Source: Gonocerus acuteangulatus (taxonomy: Eukaryota; Arthropoda; Insecta; Hemiptera; Coreidae). Taken from it: a stretch of DNA of 64,000 nt. The notes below the pieces were generated by a model. The model saw only the letters and a program-made list of their open reading frames with translations, did not search any database and was not told the origin of the DNA. Each line of letters opens with the position of its first letter. Position 1 is the first letter of the stretch. The stretch is taken from contig OX328123.1 in NCBI GenBank assembly GCA_946811695.1, forward strand, positions 30,420,322 to 30,484,321, in the 5' to 3' direction. Position numbers and translations under genes: made by a program. Below are positions 1 to 12,331 of the stretch, in pieces.

Positions 1-325
1 TTGTTCGGACTTGTCTATGAGATGTGCTTCCATTCCCTTCTCAGGTATTATAAGTTTTCTTATGAAATCTATTATCAACAAAGCTTTTATCCAAATATAA
101 GTCCGCTCATGTAAATCTGTAATTTACATTCCTATATTCACAATCATTTGCATCTTTCCTATTCTACACCTGGTTGCTAGGTATAACCCCTAATCAAACA
201 GGCTCTGCACATTTCTGGTCCGGGCTCTGAAGGACAAAGTCTAGTAATAAACATAACCAATTAAAGAGATTTTGTACTCTTTGAGCAATAAAAACTAATT
301 AAATTACTACCAGTAAATAGTAATG

Positions 326-1266
326 AATAGTCCGAGAGCCAGTAACCGCACGTTTCATGAAGTGTTTTAACCACCTTGAAATTTTGCTATAATATACCTC
401 TTGGGTAGATAAGAAGGTAAATATGTGGTGGCTAGACGTACCGTGGAACACCAGGTACTGCGCATTGGGGAAAGGTGCAAAACAAATATTTCCCAAAAAT
501 TATTATTATTATTGAGTTTTATTCAGAAGCCAACTATATTTAATGTAAAATTAAGACAATTTTACAGCGAATAATAAATAAGGCAGACACTTTTAAGGGG
601 TATAACGCGTAAAAAAAAAACTTAATTGTTTTTATTCTAATATTAAATGAGAATTTTATTCACGCTGTCATTTAAACCAGAACAGCTGTACAAGATCAAG
701 TGAGCAAGAACTAATGAGAGCAAAGAGAATAACCATAACTGTGCGGTGCTCTCATTCACTCTTACGGTTACGCGCAGTGATTCCAGCCTATCCTAGGCGA
801 CATTTATTTTTAAATTGTTTCCAGATAATTATTGTTTCCTGCTAATTAAACCACACAAAAGTGTCTGCCCTTTTGTAATTATTTTCAAATATGTTTATTG
901 AAGACGCTATTTAAATCGCAGCGTGAATAAAGAAGGTCATTTAATATTAAAAATAAAAAATAGGTACTTCGGTTTTTTTTTAATTTACGTATTAACTCCT
1001 TTAAAAGTGTCTGCCTTATTTATTATTAATTTTAAAATTCCCTTAATTTGCAATTTTTTTTACATTAATGATAGTTGGCTTCTGAATAAATCACTATTTT
1101 TGGGCAATATTGATTTGCACCTTTCCCCTATGCGCAGTACCTGATGTTCCAATGTATGTTCAGGAAACACATACTTACCTTCTTATCTACCCAAGAGGTA
1201 TAGTATAGCAAAATTTCAGGGTGCATAAAACACTTAATGAAAAGTGCGTTACCAGATCTCCGACTA
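326..1266. repeat. Foldback element with ~370-bp inverted arms
   Basis: Bases about 326-690 recur as a diverged reverse complement at about 890-1266. Shared blocks include the text around the cttatctacccaagaggta motif (near 1183, reverse complement near 400) and agtgtctgcc near 1005. The spacer of about 200 bp is unique. No convincing TSD and no coding sequence are visible. The small reading frames across the arms mirror one another and look incidental. Superfamily unknown. Confidence 0.75.
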
Positions 1267-1728
1267 GAATGGCTGTTCCTATTTGGTGCACTGTTTTATC
1301 TGCTAAATTCCAATAAAGAACTACACTATTGCTTATCAAGTAGGCCTTGTTGATATAATCAGATACCGGCCAGATATTTTCCTCTTAAGTAAATTAATTG
1401 TATTTATTTTTTTATTTTCTTATTGACACTTTTTCTTGATTTTTTTATATTATTTTTTTCCTTTTGTTTTGTATAATTAGTTTTCGTATTCGTATTTTTT
1501 TTTTATTTATTTAAGTATCATTACTATTTTTTTTCATTATTATTTATTTGACGTTAAATGTTAATTTGATTTAACTCTGCTAAGAAAAATGTTGATAAAA
1601 AATGTATTGTAATAAAAACAAATCAAGTGCATAGAACACCGTTATTGCTTTTTCAGACCAGGTCCTTCTGAAATTTATGTCTGGTCCTATTTTCAATGAA
1701 AGTTATTAGGCTTTCGAATGATGGCTAA

Positions 1729-3427
1729 CAGTCCAGGCAACGAACAGTTAGAGATGGAAATTTTTGGAACAAAATTTTTAACTTCATAACTTTGTTTCAA
1801 CTAGTTAGGAGGTAACATATCAAAAGTCCCCGCCCGTAGCCTTAGTGCCGTGGGGAGGGGGGTTTAGAAGGTCCCACTTTTCGTATTTTAACTTATATCT
1901 CGGAAACCCTGCGTCCTAGCGACATTACCATCCTATAACAAATGAAAGCTGATTAAATCAATCTGAATATGCAACAAGTTCAATTCAATAAAGTTTTTCG
2001 AGGTATCTTTAGTTTTTGAAATATCCGCTCTTGAATGTCTGTCATTTTGGGGAAAACCACACTTTTTTCTATTCTCGACCGGATATCTCTTCAACGATGA
2101 ACCCAAAAAATAAATATCGGTTATAGGGTTGTAGAGCATTCCATTCGCTTCAATAATATATATTACTTTACTATTTTATGTATTTTCTTTCAAACTTTAT
2201 ATACGCATGGTCTTAGCAAAACCATTGCCAATATAATGGACAAGATCTTATCTAATTGTGTGTGAATAACTGGTCAGTGGGCCCAAAATTATATATTTCG
2301 TGCTATTTATACGTCCAGTATTCACTATATTTACATAATGGAGTATATTTTGAACAAACCATTGACTGGAAATGGTAAGAAATTGAAAGGTTCATTGCTC
2401 GACAGTTGTCGCCAGATATCACGATGAAAACTAAAACAATTTTCACGTTAAAAGGAAAATACATAAAAATAGTAAAGTTATATATATTCTTGAAGGGAAT
2501 GTAATGCTCTACAGCCCAATAAATGGCATTTATTTTTTGGGTTTATCGTTAAAGAGTTATCCGGTCGAGAATAGAAAAAAGTGTGTTTTTTTTTTCCCAA
2601 AATGACAGACATTTAAGAGCGGATATTTCGAAAACTAAAGATATCTCGAAAAACTTTACTGAATAGAACTTGTAGGAAATTTAATCAGCTTTCATTTGTT
2701 ATAGAATAGTCATGTCGCTAGGGTTTCCGAGATATAAGTGAAAACCCGAAAAATGGGACCTTCTAAACCCCCCCCCCCTCCCCCCGGCACAAAGGCTACG
2801 GGCGAGGACTTTTGATATTTTGACCTCCTAACTAGCCGAAACAAAGTTATGAAGTCAAAAATTCTATCCAAACATTTTCATCTATAAATCTTTGTTGCCT
2901 GGACTATTAGTCGCTAAATTTCAGATTTCACGATGAACACTGAAATTATTTTTACGTTTGAAGGAAAAAACATAAAATAGCAAAGTAATATATATTATTG
3001 AAGAGAATGCAATACTCTACAACCCTATAACCGTTATTTATTTTTTGGGTTCATCGTTGAAGAGATATCTGGGGAAACAATATGCGGCAAATGTGTTTTT
3101 CCCTAAAATGACAGACTTTCAAGAGCGGATATTTGGATAACTAAAGATATCTCGAAAAACTTTATTAAATAGAACTTGTAGGAAATTTAATCAGCTTTTA
3201 TTTGTTATAGAATAGTCATGCCGCTAGGACGCAGGGTTTCCGAGGTGTAAGTGAAAACCCGAAGAATAGGACCTTCTAAACCCTTCCCCCCCCCCGCCAC
3301 AAAGGCTACGGTCGAGGACTTTTGATATGTTCACCTTCTATCCAGCCCAAAAAAAGTTACGAAGTCCAAAATTGTGTTCCAAAAAGTTCCACCTATAGTT
3401 GTTTTTAAGCATTCGTTGCCTGGACTG
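1729..3427 (+). mobile_element. 1.7 kb non-coding inverted-repeat element E1
   Basis: The ends are a 16-bp perfect inverted repeat, CAGTCCAGGCAACGAA. Inside are three copies of a unit of about 450-500 bp: one forward (about 1749-2200) and two reversed (about 2465-2900 and 2940-3410). Each unit carries the gcggatatttcgaaaac motif and a G/C run beside a cccgtagcc-type block. A unique middle (about 2200-2460) separates forward from reversed units. TAA flanks both ends (1726-1728, 3428-3430). No open frame of note is present. An equal-length copy lies at 62225-63920 in the opposite orientation, so this is a defined mobile unit. The superfamily is not recognised. Confidence 0.8.
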
Positions 3428-4474
3428 TAACTACTCAATACAAAGTCCAAAACTGATCTAAAGTATCTTAAAGATTGAAAACCCGTTAAGAAACTCTCGG
3501 TTTGTGCATTTCACCGTAATCTATGATTTTAGACAAGTCCCCATCCCTCAATCAACGGGTCAACGGATTGACGTGATCAGTTTATTATCTCGGTACAGTG
3601 AGGAAGGACACACACCGAAATCCCTTTCTGTCGACGACATATCATGCTAAACAGGATAGAGTGATGAGTATACTTTTTAAAAAGGAGTTGATGAAAACTG
3701 GCGGCCATTTGGATCTAAGGGGATTGTAGTGAATCCAGGAGTCTTCTTACTAGTTGTTTTCTTCTCAAAAATGTTACGTTGGATGTCGATAGTTGTGCTG
3801 ATGCCCGCCACCTTTCCTGTACAATGAGTCGTACTTCCTCTTGAGTTGTATCGAAAGGGTTGATTGTCGATACGCAACTGCCGCGCAGCCATCTGTCGAT
3901 AGTAAGAAGCGATCTAACCGAATAACGCAGCTTGGAGGATATCGCGGAAGGCAGATGCAGCCGAGTCTGTATCCCTTCCGCCCTTCAGTCCCAACTACAA
4001 TCAAAAAACAATCAGACGTCTGGGGGTGAGGGCAAGAGTTTTTTTGCTCGCCTCCACCCCACGACTTGTGCGAGTGTTGGTGCGTTCTGCCCCACGGGGA
4101 TGTGTTTGTGCGCGAGTGTTGGTGCGTCTTCCCTCGGTGTCACACGGTCTCAGAGGGTTGAAAAAGTCTTCCGCGTTTTTTTTTTTCATCCCGGGAAGGT
4201 CGTTCGTTCCCAGAGTCTTGATGAAAACAAGATAGCATTTAGGGGCGTTGACGTTCTTCTACGCACAAATAGAAAGATATTTATCAATCAATAGACCCAT
4301 AAATCACTAAAAAGAATATAGTTTTTGGTAACGTACTGGCCGTTTTGTAACGCTCGTTAGCCGTTTTTTGGAGCACGCTCATTTTATAAAAGTCAGTAAT
4401 TGGACCGGAAAAACGACCATTCTACAATGTATGGTATTCTCAGCGCAACCACTCAACAAAAAAGTAGTTTGGGT
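3428..4474. other. Unassigned stretch with a G+C-richer patch
   Basis: No gene recognised. Bases about 4020-4195 are clearly richer in G+C than the surroundings. They hold two close copies of a segment containing gcgagtgttggtgcgt (about 4070 and 4112). Short open frames cross this patch on both strands. They lack ATG starts that would define a protein and match nothing I know. Confidence 0.4.
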
Positions 4475-4745
4475 CATGGGCGTATATAAGGGGGGCCTAG
4501 GGGGCTGCAGCCCCCCCCCCTGAAATTTTGATTTGATCGGTAAAAAGTTTACAAAACCCTTAAAAATAAATTAAATAAGATCATTTAGTTCATAAAAAAT
4601 ATTCTATTTTGGGTGCAATAGCGTTTTAGTTGGCTAAAACTCTTCCAAGATCTAAATAGTTACACACATACACAAATGGTCTCAGCCACCCCCCCCCCCC
4701 AATTTTCCCAGCCCCCTCCGAAATTATTTCCTATATAGCCCCATG
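4475..4745 (+). mobile_element. hAT-like miniature element (family A), complete
   Basis: A 271-bp non-coding element begins CATGGGCGTATATA and ends with the near-inverse TATATAGCCCCATG. It is flanked by an exact 8-bp direct repeat GTTTGGGT (4467-4474, 4746-4753). An 8-bp TSD with CA..TG ends is the hAT signature. The interior carries C runs and a conserved aaaataaattaaataagatc block found in all other family A copies here. Confidence 0.9.
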
Positions 4746-4753
4746 GTTTGGGT

Positions 4754-7333
4754 AGCATTATTTCCCGACAGCCTGACGACAAGACCAGTACACACTAGGT
4801 AAATAAATCTCTGCCAACGAAAGATAAACATCCCATCGTTGGTAAAGATTCAACAAGTTAGAACTGGAGGGGGATAAGGGACCTTTGCATATGGATTCGG
4901 GCCTTTAATGGTAGCATTAATGGGTTGGCGTAGATTGGTTATTGGGCGAATCTTTAATATTTCCATAGAACTATTTAAAATTCTCCAATACACTTCTTCT
5001 TAATTGTCTAGGCTGTTCAAAGTGCTGAACATGTTTTGCTCAAATACGTTATAATTTAATTTCCTATTGTGTTCGAATATGGCTTGGAGCAATAAGACAG
5101 GATTAAAACTCATCATTATTGTGGAGAACAGTGCTTAGGCTCCAATGGATTGGTTTTGTAAGTACGTTCGGCCAATTTCTAGGTGCCATGATCCTCTAAA
5201 TCATGAATACATCCGCTGGGACATTTCATTTCACAATACATTGTGCATTTTCCAGGACCAATGTCTCATTAAACCGTAAGGATCTTATGTAACTTTGTAC
5301 TTATTAGATAACAATGATATATAAATGAATAGATATACGATGGATATGGCCTGAATTATTAAATATATTGTTTATAATGAAAATAATTTAGACTAAGGAG
5401 AATGATTGAAATATTAATATAGCGTACACATATATATTAAAAATAAAATCCTGTATAATAATGCGTTTTATTAAAAGCGATAATATTATTAATCATTTAC
5501 ATAATTAAAGCAAATAATTAATACAAATAAATTAACGGACCTCACAATTATAGGGGCATTTGAGTCTCACAAATAAATTTTCTTTCTTCTCTTAGTTGAA
5601 ATATGGTAAAGACAATCGCTAATGACTTAATCTTATTCCTCATAGAAATGGAATACAAACAATAAAAAACTAAGAGCTCCGCTCGGGTAATTTATGAATT
5701 AAATAACTATAAATACAAAATAAATAATAAAAAAAATATTAATAAATAGAGAGGCTTGTTTTTGCCATGCCTGACGCAACTTCCTTGAAGGAGTTTCGCA
5801 ACCTACACCCACATTGCACCTAAGGCAGACAGCATGTAATTTAAAAAGGTATTTAATGACAGAGCAGAGGCTAAAGATTAAAATAGCATCTAGGAAGAAG
5901 TTATCGGTTTCATTTCCTTTTACTTCCGTGTTTGTCTCCTACTTCAGGGATTTCAATTACTGTAGATACAGTGGCATGTAATTAAATGTACAAGACAAGA
6001 ATATGATTCAAGAATTAACCCTGAAGAAGTAATCAATGAAACTTAGCAATTCACTTGCAACCACAATCCAAAATTTAGTTGTTTTTTTTGTGTTTTTTTT
6101 TTTTTAATATTCGTATTGAACATTTTTGTAAATCTCGTTTCTTGTGCAATCATAATGTTAGCGAATTGTTATTGAACCTTGTTATTGAACCTTCTTTTAA
6201 CTCTAGAAGCCCAGAAATAATAAACGTTTCTACGTGAATAAGTTTAATTATAATCCCGCAGTTAATTTAATTTCTTACTTACCGATTGAGCCACTTAATA
6301 TTCTTTGGATCCTAGCATATTCCCAGAGTTAGTAAGCCTTCTTGCGAATCCTGTGTCTTCGAAGCGTCATTATCAGAATTTTTGGTGCTCGGTATATACA
6401 GAGCAGTCAGATTTGGTAGGGACTGCCTACCATGTCGAACTATCGAATATGCAAATCGGAGCAAACTAGAGAACGAATATATTCTATCCATTCACGAAGT
6501 AATATATTGAAAAATGGTCTTATTCCATATTTTATTTAAGGCATTAAAGGCTATTCTAAAGGGATTAGAGTTTGAACAATTTGCGACCATGTCTTCCGCA
6601 ATCCAAGAGCAAAGTCTCGAATCTGAAAAACGAGATTTTGCATATTCCATAGTTTCACATGCTAGGGGCGATAGCTTGATCTGCCTTTGCAGGTATAGAG
6701 GTACATTCTTATTTAGAATCAGTCTGCAAAGAGATATGAAGAATCTATAATAATTCCCTAACTGTTCTGCCCAATTTTCAAGCCTATTCAGTCCTAAACA
6801 TTCTTTTTGGGACACCTACAATGCGTGGACTGTGCTTTATTAATATCTTACAATTTCTCAAAATTCTTGAAAATAATCAATAATGGATGTCAAGTATTTG
6901 TATACATACTACTCTTATTTCTTTTAATATAGTTTTTCTGTATAAAAAAAGAAAAACAGAACATTCTGAACACACAGCCATACTCTTCAAGGATCAGAAG
7001 TACACTTTGTCAACAAAACAAAACGCACAAACACGATTACCAAATGAGCTGGCTGCCTAAACCCAAACGTTAAGCACCGGACGCAAAGCAGTGGTCCCTA
7101 CCGTAAGGATTTTATGGAGAATTTGCTTCTTTGAGCTTAGTTTTCAAGCATGAGGACGCGTTAAGGACAGCGGATACTCAGCCAAAGGAATCCTGGTTAC
7201 GTGTCCTGACAATGGCGGCGCCACCGATCCCCGCTGCAGATAATAAAGGCTACCAACCTACCCACCAAATACAATGCTCAATTAGCTCCTTTTCATACTC
7301 TGTAAATGGTCTCTTATATAAGCAGCTACTGAC
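4754..7333. other. Unassigned A+T-rich stretch
   Basis: No gene or repeat family is confidently recognised. One frame on the minus strand at 6492-6815 (107 codons, no ATG at its 5' end, first in-frame Met about half way) is longer than most in the window. It resembles no family I can name and may be a chance frame or a lone exon. A poly-T tract sits near 6080-6110. Confidence 0.35.
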
Positions 7334-7344
7334 TATTTAAGAAT

Positions 7345-7708
7345 GCTCCATGGGGAGGTCGGTGGTATATAGGATCTAGGAGGTTAAGTCTTGAGGAGGT
7401 CGGTGGTATATTGGATCTGGAGGCTTGGTAATGCGGAGGGTTGTGGTACATGGGAGTTTTGGTTATGAAGAGTTGTTGGTATTGTAGCGCCCGGAGGGTT
7501 TGATCAGATAGAGGTCCGTGGTATATAGAACCTAGGAAGATGATAAATGCGGAGATCGGTGGTATGTTGGATCTGAAAAGGTTAGCTTAAGGAGAGGCTT
7601 GTGGTATATTGAGCCTAGGAGGTTTGGTAATGCAGAGGTTAGTGGCATATAACACTTGGGCGGTTTGGTAATGCGAAGGTTTGTGGTTTATAGAGCCTGG
7701 GAGATTTG
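7345..7708 (+). repeat. Degenerate minisatellite, ~45-50 bp unit
   Basis: A G-rich motif of the type ggaggtcggtggtatatagg recurs about eight times with substitutions and small length changes. It resumes as cggattatggtatgtt at 8658, just beyond the piggyBac-like element, which therefore inserted into the array. The second copy lies at 11964-12327. Confidence 0.75.
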
Positions 7709-7712
7709 TTAA

Positions 7713-8650
7713 CCCTTCTAACGGAACACCCGTCTCCCAGACGGGTATAGTTTAAAGAAGTAACCATATTTATGGTTGTATGGTGTTAAGGTTGGCGTGG
7801 CTTTAAGTTTGCTCAGTTTACACCTTTCCTTCTACGGACATCGCGGTAGTTTAGCCAACATCCGTCTCTTGAGTCGGTAAGAGCGCTTTTTCTCAGTGAC
7901 ACTCCGTCTTTAAGACGGATGTTCCTAATAGCGTACGTTCCGAGTAGCCGTTTGCTAGACGGGTGTTCCGATTAATGTACTCATTGTGACGCACACTTAC
8001 GCAGAACTTCAAGCAAAGCGTACTAAAATAAAAGATAAGGATTTAGTAGCGTACAAAAACATATTTTTTTTTTTTTTTAATAATTATAATTTTTTACTAG
8101 TTTACATTTACGTATCTTTTTATTAGTCTACATTTTTGTAAATTTTTACTAGTCTATTACTTTTTGTTCTAGTCTAATTCTTCGAGTTTTGACTTTTTAT
8201 ATTTTTTCTCATGGTAATTTTTTACGAGTTTACATTTTCGTAACTTTTTATTATTCTACATTTTCAAAAATATTTACTACTCTATTATTTTTGTATTTTT
8301 CATTTTGTAACTTCTTTCTCTTTGTAATTTTTTACTGTAAATTTAACTGAAATTAATGTAATAAAAGTAAAGAAAAGAAAAAAAAAAGAAAGAGAAAAAG
8401 ACTGCACAGGCGGAAATAATTTAGGTTTCCTACACAAACATTTCATAATTTTAACGAAATTCAGAAATAAATATTTTTCTTTTGTAATATTTAGTTTTCC
8501 TTTAGCAAACAAAACTACGTACCAATTATTAGATAAATGATAAGTGACTTAAAAATAATTAGTAGGGTGTTGACAATATGGAAATCAAGGTACCCGTCTC
8601 AGAGACGGATGTTCCTACCAATAGAAAAAAAAGATGTTCCGCTGGAAGGG
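7713..8650. mobile_element. piggyBac-like non-autonomous element, TTAA flanked
   Basis: A 938-bp element flanked by TTAA on both sides (7709-7712, 8651-8654). The ends are imperfect inverted repeats beginning CCCTTCTAACGGAACA and CCCTTCCAGCGGAACA. TTAA targets with CCC ends are the piggyBac signature. Just inside the ends are repeated palindromes of the form CCGTCTnnnAGACGG (near 7730, 7907 and 8592, with decayed versions near 7862 and 7950), probably subterminal binding repeats. The interior is very A+T-rich and has no transposase. Confidence 0.85.
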
Positions 8651-8860
8651 TTAATACGGCGGATTATGGTATGTTAGACCAAGAAGTGTCATTAATAGAT
8701 AAGCTTTAAGTAGGCTCTCTGATTTCTGGAGTAAGGATCTACAAGTCCATCGGAGTCGTTCTTGGATGTACGAGTGCCATTGGCAACATTGGATATATTC
8801 TGACCAAAAGACAAGCCAGAATCCAGGAGTTACTGGCTGAAACAAACAGAAATATAGAAC

Positions 8861-9253
8861 TTAATAGGACTAAATATCCTATTCTTCTCTGCGATTGACC
8901 ACAGAGTGACCAATGTTCTCTAAGACCACTACTAAGAGTCTAATAAAGTACAAAACTATAAGAGATGTTAGGAATTGGAGAATGGTTGAACTTAATAGGA
9001 CTAAATATCCTATTCCTCTCTGCGATTGACCACAGAGTGACCAATGTTCTCTAAGACCACTACTAAGAGTCTAATAAAGTACAAAACTATAAGAGATGTT
9101 AGGAATTGGAGAATGGTTGAACTTAATAGGACTAAATATCCTATTCTTCTCTGCGATTGACCACAGAGTGACCAATGTTCTCTAAGACCACTACTAAGAG
9201 TCTAATAAAGTACAAAACTATAAGAGATGTTAGGAATTGGAGAATGGTTGAAC
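8861..9253 (+). repeat. 131-bp tandem repeat, exactly three units
   Basis: Units start at 8861, 8992 and 9123. They are identical except for one base (attcctctc in the second, attcttctc in the others). Non-coding. The near-perfect identity indicates recent expansion or homogenisation. Duplicated at 13480-13872. Confidence 0.95.
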
Positions 9254-10410
9254 AAAAATAGATGGACAATATCTACGCATAGTCATTCCTTCTAATAGAC
9301 TCGTCGAGCTAAGTGGATTCTTTGAAAATACCTGTTGATCCGTAAAAGCTGAACCGAAAAATCACAAAAAAACATCTCACATGGATGTTGTTTGCCACCT
9401 AGCGTCATCCAACTCTCCGCCCCAAGCAGCTTCTTGACTTGGGGTGTTCTTTAAGACCTTAGACGCTCTCGCTTTGGCTATTGTACAATGTTCCAAAAGA
9501 CAAAATTATTTATTAATTAATATGTGATGTAAATCTTTCAAATGTGGCTGTGGTGTGTATTCTTAACATCATTAACAATCATTATTATCATTTTCCTGTT
9601 AAATATATGTATCAAGACTAGACTGATAATTTTGTTTAGATATTAATGACCGGAGACTGAACACAAAAATGGATATTTTCCTTGAAACTTCATCCCTGAT
9701 AAGTTCTTTTCGCAGCATTCCGGCTTCTACCCCATCGGTGTCCTGGTTGTTGGTGCAATTCTTCGCGCAACTCCTAAAGAGCTTCATCAGACTTGTTGAT
9801 ATTTTTTAAAGCAGGTATACAGGAGATCTTTCCCGACTCAGATGAAGTTCACTTTCGAATAGGGCGAAAATCACACCTACCGTCAGATCAACGCTGGGGA
9901 TAGAAGCGGGAATACAGATAGAAGAAAGATATGTAATATTATAATGCTTGAAGAGTCTAGTGGGCGTGTGAGAGCTACACGCAGGATTCAAGCACTTTAT
10001 CGGAGCACATTATAAAATTCACTCATTAAATATGCAAACGTAGCTGCAATATGCTCAATCTTTATTGTAGATAATGCAGTCCAGTGCAATTAGTCTCTAA
10101 TAGCAATATTAATGCATCACATGCCTACCGTTAAACATTATCGCCCGCAGGGCTTATGTAATTCCTGCAACCTATGCGTGAGTAGAGCTGCAACCTTGCA
10201 ATAATTCAACACATATATCTACATAAAATACCTTCAAGTCATGCATATAGATAGAAAAAGCATAAAATTGTGAATCAATTATAGTTAATTTGTAATACAT
10301 TTATATTCCAAAGGAAATAAACTATAAGATTTACTCAACATATCAGAAAGAAAACAAAATATTCTCATTTATAACATGAATTTTGAATGAAGCCATTTAT
10401 CTCTTCAGCG
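9254..10410. other. Unassigned stretch within copy 1
   Basis: No gene, terminal repeat or known motif recognised. Short minus-strand frames at 9599-9787 and 9806-9991 have no supporting features. The same sequence recurs at 13873-15029. Confidence 0.4.
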
Positions 10411-10419
10411 ATGGTTGGT

Positions 10420-10862
10420 GTAGACTTCTTCCAATTCTTCATGCTTAGATGTCTCCTACTCAGTGGAACTTGGCCATAACTTCTGTAAAATCTTCTAAAT
10501 TAGATTCCGTCTCTTTAGTCGAGGTTGGCCATGACTTCTGTACATTCTACTACTTTGGGTGCAATCTCCTCACTGAAGGTTGGTCATGTCTTCTGTAAAG
10601 TCTTCTAAATTAGATTGCGTCTCTTTAGTCGAGGTTGGCCATGACTTCTGTACATTCTACTACTTTGGGTGCAATCTCCTCACTGAAGGTTGGTCATGTC
10701 TTCAGTAAAGTCTTCTAAATTAGATGCCGTCTGTTTAGTCGAGGTTGGCCATGGCTTCTGTAAAGTCTTCTAAATTATATTCCGTCTCTTTAGTTAAGGT
10801 TGGCCATGACTTCTGTACATTATACTACTTTAGGTGCAATCTTCTCAGTGAAGGTTGGTATG
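10420..10862 (+). repeat. 110-bp tandem repeat with ~55-bp substructure
   Basis: The phrase gaggttggccatgacttctg recurs at 10521 and 10631 and, with one change, at 10741. Each 110-bp unit is two related halves of about 55 bp (gaaggttggtcatgtcttct is the other half). The halves differ more than the units do, so a dimer was amplified. Duplicated at 15039-15481. Confidence 0.85.
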
Positions 10863-11379
10863 TATAGTATATACCAACCTAGATATAGTAGACTTATAAA
10901 TTTTGTTTTTTATAATATGTAAATTACGCTGTGTATTACTAAAGGTATCTATAAGCTATAAGCCCTTTAGAAGCTATAAGCTAGTTTCTCATGCTTCCTT
11001 CGAACCAAGACCCCACCTCCATTGAAGCCCGTTCCCAGATGAATCCCTGAGAACCAAGGCAGGTGTCTTGATAAGACATGATAAGAGGTTGCGGTCAAGG
11101 GGCCATATGTTCCAGCTCTGACTATTGTTGAGCTTGCTTGGATCGAATCGCTCAGGAAATTCGGCCAGAACCACTGCCCACTTATCCGTAGCACTAATTC
11201 TAAAGCGGAGAGGTTTTTTTCCTTCTGTATTTCGCACCATCTGCACTGTTTTTTTGCCAATGTTTTCCTGTTTATATTCTCTAAAGCCCCGTACATTCTG
11301 CTATAATCTTTTGCATTGGAACCAAAAAATGATCTTAATCGTTGGTGTGGCATATTAGGCACCAGAACACGCTAAAGAT

Positions 11380-11579
11380 GAAATTTTGATTTAGTCGGTA
11401 AAAATTTGTCATAAAAATAAATTAAATTAGATAACATCGTTCAAAAAAAATTAAACTTTTTTTGTTTGGTATAATAGCGTTTTAGTTGGAAAACTATTCC
11501 AAGTATTAGGTTGTTAGTATTCCATACCCCCAAACGCTCCCAGACCCCCCCCCCCAATTATTTTCTATATACGCCCCTG
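11380..11579 (+). mobile_element. hAT family A miniature, 5'-truncated
   Basis: The 3' part of family A, from the gaaattttgat block to the terminal TATATACGCCCCTG. The 5' end and its inverted repeat are missing. This copy ends CCCCTG, closer to the general hAT end (CAGGGG) than the CATGGG copies. Duplicated at 15999-16198. Confidence 0.8.
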
Positions 11580-12331
11580 GAGTGGAGTGCAAGTTTTAAA
11601 AGTAATTTTAATAATATGTACCATTTTAAATATGGAATATAAACCAAAAAATGGAACATATTATATATTAAAAATGGAACATATTCCTCAAATAATAAGG
11701 TTTTTCAAATACTTAAGTGACCACTTCTAACTAAATTCTCTAATCCGGCGTTTTCTTTAATCCGACTGTACCCCCCGGCACAGTCCCGGGACGGACATAG
11801 CGAAATTCTTTACCATAATGGCATTTCCGTCATCTCTGGTCTCATTTAAAAAAGTCCGACATTTCTCGCTTCCATATAACGCTTATCCATGACTTATGTA
11901 GTTACAAAAGTCCTGTTTTTTTTTTTCTGGAAACGTAACTATAACTTGTTTATATTTAAGAATGCTCCATGGGGAGGTCGGTGGTATATAGGATCTAGGA
12001 GGTTAAGTCTTGAGGAGGTCGGTGGTATATTGGATCTGGAGGCTTGGTAATGCGGAGGGTTGTGGTACATGGGAGTTTTGGTTATGAAGAGTTGTTGGTA
12101 TTGTAGCGCCCGGAGGGTTTGATCAGATAGAGGTCCGTGGTATATAGAACCTAGGAAGATGATAAATGCGGAGATCGGTGGTATGTTGGATCTGAAAAGG
12201 TTAGCTTAAGGAGAGGCTTGTGGTATATTGAGCCTAGGAGGTTTGGTAATGCAGAGGTTAGTGGCATATAACACTTGGGCGGTTTGGTAATGCGAAGGTT
12301 TGTGGTTTATAGAGCCTGGGAGATTTGTTAA

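Larger units (their letters stand above)
7334..11952 (+). repeat. 4,619-bp tandem duplication, copy 1
   Basis: This segment is repeated head-to-tail at 11953-16571. Every stretch I compared is identical, including a 15-T run (near 8064 and 12682) and an 11-C run (near 11545 and 16164). The junctions share only TA (7334-7335, 11953-11954, 16572-16573). The unit contains a degenerate minisatellite, a piggyBac-like element, a 131-bp triple repeat, a 110-bp repeat and the 3' half of a hAT miniature. Frames of up to 131 codons (for example minus strand 10967-11362) match no family I recognise. Either a very recent duplication or an assembly artefact. Confidence 0.95.

Noticed and set aside
3932..4294. 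120-codon frame in the G+C-richer patch
   Set aside because: No ATG start, a homopolymer-encoded Phe run, and overlapping frames on both strands.
10967..11362. 131-codon minus-strand frame (and the identical one at 15586-15981)
   Set aside because: Competing frames overlap it on both strands and no known domain is visible. Identity between copies reflects the tandem duplication, not selection.
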